Below are positions 5,161 to 8,383 of a stretch of 8,383 nt of DNA, piece after piece; positions within the stretch are counted from its first letter, which is position 1; each line of letters starts with the position of its first letter. The notes beneath the pieces were generated by a model that saw only the letters and a list, made by a program, of their open reading frames with translations, made no database searches and had not been told where the DNA came from. The stretch is taken from positions 1-8,383 of the forward strand of contig JALAHE010000378.1 of NCBI GenBank assembly GCA_022712075.1, written 5' to 3'. The position numbers and the translations under genes are program-made. Source of the stretch: Galactobacter sp. (GTDB lineage: Bacteria; Actinomycetota; Actinomycetes; Actinomycetales; Micrococcaceae).

Positions 5161-6205
5161 AGTAGAACTCGTGGGTATCGATGCGGTTCTTCAGCGGCTC
5201 GCCATCGAGCAGGCGCCGGGCGTTGGTGACGAGCAGCTCGGCGATGAGCCGGTCCTCGTCCCTGTTCAGGGTCGCGGCGTGCGGGGAGACCAGCACGTTG
5301 GGGAGCTCCCACAGTCGGCTCTTGGACGGTAGCGGTTCCGTCTCGAACACGTCCAGCGCGGCGAACCCCACATGACGCGCTTCAAGCGCCTCGGTGAGGG
5401 CCGCCTCGTCGATCACGGTGCCGCGGCCCACGTTGACGACGGTGGCCCCGGCTGGCAGCGCGGCGATCACCTCGCGGGAGACAAGATGACGCGTGAGGGC
5501 CGTGCCGGGCAGGGTCACGATGAGCGCGTCGGCGTTCGCCGCCGCCTCTTCGAGGCGGTCTGGATGCACGACGGCGTGGGCGTGGGGATCGCTCGTGGCG
5601 TGCCGGCTGGTGCCGGTCACGTGGGCACCCAGCGCGCGCAGGAGGCGGGAGACCTCGCGGCCGATGTGGCCGAGGCCGAGCACGAGGATGCGGGAGCCGG
5701 CCAGGCCGCGCGGAAAGTCGCCGCGGTCGGGCCACTCGCGGGCGGCCTGCTGGGCCTTGAGCTCCGGGACGCGCTGGAAGCCGGCCAGGACGCCAAGCAA
5801 CGCGAACTCGGCCAGCGGGCGGGCGTGCACGCCGGCGCTCGTGGTGAACGCGACGCGCTCGAGCGTGGCGTCGTCCAGCCCTCCCGCGCCGATGAGCGAG
5901 CCGCCGCCGGCCGCGGTCGTGGCGACCCAGCGGACCGAGGGCGTGCAGACGCGGGTCACCTGGGCCGGGTCCTCGTTCGGGATGCCGTAGACGGCGTCCG
6001 CCCGCGCCAGGAGGGCGTCGAAGGCCGCCTCCTGCTCGGGGGTGCGCTTGAAGTCGGCCTGGCCGTAGTGGTCGGAGGGGAAGCGCTGGGTGGGCAGCAG
6101 CGAGGGCTCGAAGAGCAGCTCGATGCGCGGCTCGGCGCGCAGCACGGCCTCGGCGTCGGCGGGCAGGGGCGTGGCGATGGCCAGCTTGAGGCGGGGCTCA
6201 GACAT
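5159..6205 (-). CDS. D-isomer-specific 2-hydroxyacid dehydrogenase, probably NADP(H)-dependent
   Basis: A 348-aa enzyme of the family that interconverts 2-keto acids and D-2-hydroxy acids. The cofactor domain carries GLGHIG (177-182). The catalytic triad is in place: Arg261 in NVGRGTVIDE, Glu290 in LDVFETEPLP and His309 in SPHAA. The Rossmann strand after the glycine loop ends in T-S-R (199-201) where NAD enzymes usually have Asp; Ser-Arg there is typical of NADPH-using glyoxylate/hydroxypyruvate reductases, so I infer that cofactor. Residues 1-100 are more divergent than the rest, so the substrate cannot be named; glyoxylate, hydroxypyruvate or another 2-keto acid are options. ATG 6205 overlaps the end of rlmH by 8 bases (ATGTCTGA), and GGAGGG lies about 10 bases upstream, so translation is probably coupled. 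It is the middle gene of the rlmH-gnd operon. Confidence 0.92.
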   Translation of the reverse strand: MSEPRLKLAIATPLPADAEAVLRAEPRIELLFEPSLLPTQRFPSDHYGQADFKRTPEQEAAFDALLARADAVYGIPNEDPAQVTRVCTPSVRWVATTAAGGGSLIGAGGLDDATLERVAFTTSAGVHARPLAEFALLGVLAGFQRVPELKAQQAAREWPDRGDFPRGLAGSRILVLGLGHIGREVSRLLRALGAHVTGTSRHATSDPHAHAVVHPDRLEEAAANADALIVTLPGTALTRHLVSREVIAALPAGATVVNVGRGTVIDEAALTEALEARHVGFAALDVFETEPLPSKSRLWELPNVLVSPHAATLNRDEDRLIAELLVTNARRLLDGEPLKNRIDTHEFY

Positions 6206-6656
6206 GGTGGTAGGACCCTCCGGCCGAGATTTCCTGCGCGCGGTAGACCTGCTCCGTGAGCATGAGCCGCACGAGCTGGTGCGGGAAGACGAGCTCGGAG
6301 AGCGACCAGACGAGGTTGGCGCGCTGGTGCACGGAGGCGTCCACCCCGTAGGCGCCGCCGATCACCACGGTGACGTGCTTGCCGGCGTCGAGCGGCTTGC
6401 GCAGGGCGGTGGCCAGGCCGGGGGAGGAGAGCATCTTGCCGCGTTCGTCCAGGAGCACCAGGAACTCGTCAGGCTTGATCTTGGCCAGGAGCCGGGCCGA
6501 CTCCTCCTCGCGGGCCGCCTGCTCCTGCCGCGAGGAGTGGGGGATGAGCTGGTAGTCGAGGTCCCAGGGCTTCTTGAGCCGCTTGGCGTAGCGCTCGATC
6601 CCCTCGGAGACCCAGGACTCGTGCTTCTTGCCAACGGCCAGGACCCGGATGCTCAT
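6198..6656 (-). CDS. rlmH: 23S rRNA pseudouridine-1915 N3-methyltransferase RlmH
   Basis: A 152-aa cytoplasmic SPOUT methyltransferase. It uses S-adenosylmethionine to methylate pseudouridine 1915 in helix 69 of 23S rRNA, at the ribosomal subunit interface. It starts MSIRVLAVGKKHESWV, as the family does. The SAM-binding knot has VVIGGAYGVD (97-106), then SLSELVFPHQLVRLML (118-133) and EQVYRAQEISAGGSYHH (135-151). The final Y-H-H is the conserved C-terminal signature. Length is normal. An ATG at 6665 would add MDT; both starts have weak upstream signals (GGAACA), and I prefer 6656 from family alignment. It is first in the minus-strand unit, overlapping the dehydrogenase start by 8 bases. Nothing in it is missing or odd. 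Confidence 0.95.
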   Translation of the reverse strand: MSIRVLAVGKKHESWVSEGIERYAKRLKKPWDLDYQLIPHSSRQEQAAREEESARLLAKIKPDEFLVLLDERGKMLSSPGLATALRKPLDAGKHVTVVIGGAYGVDASVHQRANLVWSLSELVFPHQLVRLMLTEQVYRAQEISAGGSYHHV

Positions 6657-6741
6657 GGTGTCCATTGTTCCAGGCCCGGGACGGCGGCGCTGTCTCGTGA
6701 CACACAGGGCGGGGCACCGCCTGAAACCCTCTGCGGACGCC

Positions 6742-6788
6742 GCAAGGCCCCGTCACCGCGAGGGGAAGCAACGGTGACGGGGCCTTGC
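6742..6788. terminator. 17-bp perfect hairpin after the FMN reductase
   Basis: GCAAGGCCCCGTCACCG (6742-6758) and CGGTGACGGGGCCTTGC (6772-6788) match without a single mismatch, around a 13-base loop. It lies about 100 bases past the stop of the FMN reductase gene (minus strand) and about 85 bases ahead of rlmH. No T-tract follows on either strand. A U-less terminator that insulates rlmH from read-through is the simplest reading. Confidence 0.6.
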
Positions 6789-6889
6789 AGGGGAGGTCGG
6801 CGGTGAAGCCGGCCAAGCGTCGTCGTGCCCCGAAAGCGAAGGGCGCGGCGACGGCGGCGCCGGCTCAGCACGGGCCGGCGCCACGGGAA

Positions 6890-7477
6890 TCAGGCGTTGA
6901 CGCCCAGCACGGCGGCCTTGCCGGCCGTCAGGATGCGGGTGGTGGTCGTGATCGAGGTCAGCAGGCCCTCGATCTCGGCGGCGCGGCGCTCCAGCGGCTC
7001 GAGGCCGTTGCCGCCCATGAGCTCCTCGAACAGCGACAGCGCGACGGTGGCGCGCAGGTCGAACATGTCGAAGTTGGCGACGATCTGGCGCCACTGCTCG
7101 GTGGCGCGGATGCCGCCGTCGGCGCCGTAGGACACGAAGGCCACCGGCTTGCCGTTCCACTCGGGGGCGAGGGAATCGAAGGCGTTCTTCAGGGCGCCGG
7201 GGACGCCGTGGTTGTACTCGGGGGTGATGACGATGTAGCCGTCCAGCTCGTCGATCTTGGCGGACCAGGCCTGCTGGGCGTCGTTGTCGTAGTTGCGGTT
7301 GGCCATGCCCGGGAGCAGGGCGGAGTCCAGCAGCGGCAGGTTGAAGTCGGCCAGCGCGACGATCTCGAAGCTCAGGTCCTCGGCCTCGAACGCGGCGGAG
7401 TGCTCCTTCACCCAGCGGGCGACGTGAGCGGAGTTGCGGCCCTCGCGGACGGAACCGGAGATGATGCCGATCTTCAT
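6890..7477 (-). CDS. NADPH-dependent FMN reductase family protein (flavodoxin-like fold)
   Basis: A 195-aa cytoplasmic flavoprotein. It begins MKIGIISGSVREGRNSAHVA, where GSVREGRNS (8-16) is the FMN-phosphate-binding loop. ITPEYNHGVPGALKNAFD (84-101) is the second flavin-contact signature, and VSYGADGG (115-122) the third. Members move electrons from NAD(P)H to FMN, quinones, azo dyes or metals such as chromate; the sequence does not tell which. Length is usual. ATG 7477 is preceded by AAAGG about 11 bases upstream, a modest Shine-Dalgarno. It is a single gene on its own transcript: rlmH lies beyond a strong hairpin, and the PAP2 gene is divergent. The 156-base divergent region contains two short palindromes that could be operators, perhaps for a redox or substrate sensor encoded elsewhere. 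Confidence 0.93.
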   Translation of the reverse strand: MKIGIISGSVREGRNSAHVARWVKEHSAAFEAEDLSFEIVALADFNLPLLDSALLPGMANRNYDNDAQQAWSAKIDELDGYIVITPEYNHGVPGALKNAFDSLAPEWNGKPVAFVSYGADGGIRATEQWRQIVANFDMFDLRATVALSLFEELMGGNGLEPLERRAAEIEGLLTSITTTTRILTAGKAAVLGVNA

Positions 7478-7503
7478 GGGGGTACTGCCTTTCGGTCGAT
7501 ACA

Positions 7504-7522
7504 GCGGGGACGACTTCCCCGC
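7504..7522 (-). repeat. 7-bp inverted repeat in the FMN reductase leader
   Basis: GCGGGGA (7504-7510) and TCCCCGC (7516-7522) form a perfect dyad with a 5-base centre, about 27 to 45 bases upstream of the FMN reductase ATG. That position would suit a repressor operator or a leader hairpin. No known regulator motif is recognised. Confidence 0.4.
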
Positions 7523-7579
7523 CCTCTCTGGGAAGTTGAAGCGTCAGGCAACGCCGCATCATTCCCCGGGGTTGCGTGA

Positions 7580-7590
7580 TGTGACTCACA
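7580..7590. promoter_or_regulatory. Palindrome TGTGACTCACA in the divergent promoter region
   Basis: A perfect dyad of two TGTGA half-sites around a single C. It lies 103 bases upstream of the FMN reductase start and 44 bases upstream of the PAP2 start, so a bound protein could affect both genes. The half-sites are those of CRP-type sites, but the spacing (1 instead of 6) does not fit CRP/GlxR. Confidence 0.35.
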
Positions 7591-7620
7591 CGCTGTCGGT
7601 GATCGCCCAGAATCCGCGCC

Positions 7621-7626
7621 TACGCT
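7621..7626 (+). promoter_or_regulatory. Possible -10 element for a leaderless PAP2 transcript
   Basis: TACGCT fits the actinobacterial TAnnnT -10 pattern and ends seven bases before the A of ATG 7634, the spacing expected when transcription starts at the start codon itself. No convincing -35 is seen. Confidence 0.35.
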
Positions 7627-7633
7627 CGCCTTC

Positions 7634-8383
7634 ATGCCAGGCATCAGCGCGCAACGCGCCACCCTCCGCTCGCTCGTCTCGCCGCACGGCGGCGGGCGTC
7701 AGGGAACGACGGCGGGCGGCGGCCAGGGCGGGCAGCTCACCTCGGGCGGCGCCCGGCTCGGGAGGCCGCGGCGCGGGGTGCTGTGGGCCGCGCTCGCCGT
7801 GGCCGCGGCGGCCGCCGTGATCGCGGCCGGCGTCTACGAGTCGCTTGGCGAGGACGACGACCTCGCAGCGTACGACAGGCCGGTGCTGGATTTCTTCGCC
7901 ACGCACCGCCTCGCGTGGCTGACGCCGCTCGTGGCGGCCTTTACGAAGGTTGGCTCGGCGCCCGTGCTCAGCGTGCTGCTCCTGCTCCTCGTGGGCGCGC
8001 TGTGCTGGCGGCGGCGGACGCTGTACCCGGTGCTGGCGCTGGGCGGAGCCGCGGCGGCCTCGGTGCTTCTGACCGTTCTGCTCAAGAATGCCCTGGACCG
8101 GCCCCGGCCGCCGTACGAGCTGGCCGTGCCGCCGTTCGAGTCCTCCGGGTCCTTCCCCTCGGGCCACACCCTCAACTCCACGGCGCTCGTGCTGGTGCTC
8201 GTGTACCTGTTCTGGCGCTTCGGGGTGGGCCGGCGGCTCGCGGTGCTCGCCACCGTGCTTGGCCTGCTCTACATCGCCGCCATGGGGCTCTCGCGACTCT
8301 ACCTCGGGGCGCACTGGCTCACGGACGTGGTCTCGGGGTGGGCGCTGGGCGTGATGGTCGCCGCGCTCGCCGTGGCGGTGGAC
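7634..8383 (+). CDS. PAP2-family membrane phosphatase, 5' part (3' end outside window)
   Basis: 250 residues are visible and the frame is still open at the right edge. After a Gly-rich, basic cytoplasmic lead (1-48) come at least five hydrophobic helices (about 49-67, 110-124, 131-150, 183-197 and 203-219), with a possible further one at the edge. The three PAP2 motifs are all present: K151-x6-R158-P159, PSGH at 175-178, and SR-x5-H at 220-227 (nucleophile His227), with Asp231 four residues on. Such enzymes remove phosphate from lipid or undecaprenyl phosphates on the outer side of the membrane; the substrate is not fixed by sequence. Start: an in-frame TGA at 7577-7579 limits the choice, and ATG 7634 is the first ATG after it. 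No Shine-Dalgarno precedes it, but a -10-like TACGCT does, suggesting a leaderless mRNA. A GTG at residue 49 is possible but would remove the lead before the first helix. Confidence 0.9.
   Translation, partial: MPGISAQRATLRSLVSPHGGGRQGTTAGGGQGGQLTSGGARLGRPRRGVLWAALAVAAAAAVIAAGVYESLGEDDDLAAYDRPVLDFFATHRLAWLTPLVAAFTKVGSAPVLSVLLLLLVGALCWRRRTLYPVLALGGAAAASVLLTVLLKNALDRPRPPYELAVPPFESSGSFPSGHTLNSTALVLVLVYLFWRFGVGRRLAVLATVLGLLYIAAMGLSRLYLGAHWLTDVVSGWALGVMVAALAVAVD

Noticed and set aside
3357..5165. Long plus-strand open frame (about 600 codons) across the gnd region
   Set aside because: It is antisense to gnd, a clear full-length enzyme; its translation is Gly/Ala/Val/Asp-rich repetitive text typical of the opposite strand of high-GC genes, with no domain pattern.
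5100..5312. N-terminal extension of gnd
   Set aside because: It is Arg/Pro-rich, overlaps the dehydrogenase gene end and lies upstream of a good Shine-Dalgarno plus ATG at 5099.
5372..6259. Plus-strand open frame opposite the hydroxyacid dehydrogenase
   Set aside because: Antisense to a gene with complete catalytic residues; composition is low complexity.
6803..7579. Plus-strand frame starting GTG 6803 after a good GGGGAGG, with a basic Lys/Arg/Ala start (VKPAKRRRAPKAKG)
   Set aside because: The Shine-Dalgarno and the basic first 30 codons are tempting, but from 6890 the frame is just the antisense of the FMN reductase and no stop ends it before that. Only RNA or peptide data could revive it.
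7580..7590. CRP/GlxR binding site
   Set aside because: Half-sites TGTGA/TCACA are right, but the spacer is one base instead of six.
7586..8314. Minus-strand open frame opposite the PAP2 gene
   Set aside because: Antisense to a frame that carries all three PAP2 motifs; the translation is Arg/His/Glu-rich and without domains.
1..8383. CRISPR array, tRNA or rRNA genes
   Set aside because: No regularly spaced direct repeats, no tRNA cloverleaf and no rRNA signature found on either strand by reading.

Overview
The window is high-GC, tightly packed bacterial DNA. GTG and TTG starts, GC-rich third codon positions and the gene families present all point to an actinobacterium. The mix would fit Actinomycetaceae or Micrococcales, but I cannot name a genus. 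Most of the window looks like ordinary chromosome. The exception is about 690-2120, which is visibly less GC-rich: 1741-1860 has 65 G+C in 120 bases, against 88 in 120 for 3661-3780.

Layout, left to right. (1) The 3' part of a single-pass membrane protein of unknown function (+, 3-557). (2) A lone 474-aa gene (695-2119, +) that I read as an ApeA-type protein: a beta-rich N-terminal half and a C-terminal HEPN-like segment with an R-x6-H motif. This is a candidate one-gene abortive-infection (anti-phage) ribonuclease and the most interesting object here. (3) A convergent Lrp/AsnC regulator (-, 2147-2614). (4) A divergent two-gene unit (+): a DUF1905 protein and a 68-aa one-helix membrane peptide, separated from the regulator by a region with a strong two-part hairpin. 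(5) A 306-base convergent intergenic region (3333-3638) holding four inverted repeats, including a 58-base near-perfect palindrome. (6) A probable minus-strand operon read right to left: rlmH, a D-2-hydroxyacid dehydrogenase overlapping it by 8 bases, then gnd (6-phosphogluconate dehydrogenase). (7) A minus-strand NADPH-dependent FMN reductase (6890-7477) ending ahead of a 17-bp perfect hairpin. (8) A divergent PAP2-family phosphatase (+, from 7634) that runs off the right edge and appears to have no ribosome-binding site.

How they may work together. The rlmH-dehydrogenase-gnd arrangement joins 23S rRNA methylation, 2-keto acid reduction and NADPH production. The dehydrogenase has a Ser-Arg after its Rossmann strand that suggests NADP(H), so gnd could supply its cofactor; this is inference. 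The HEPN gene has no partner gene in the window and probably acts alone. No tRNA, rRNA, CRISPR array, transposase or integrase was seen.
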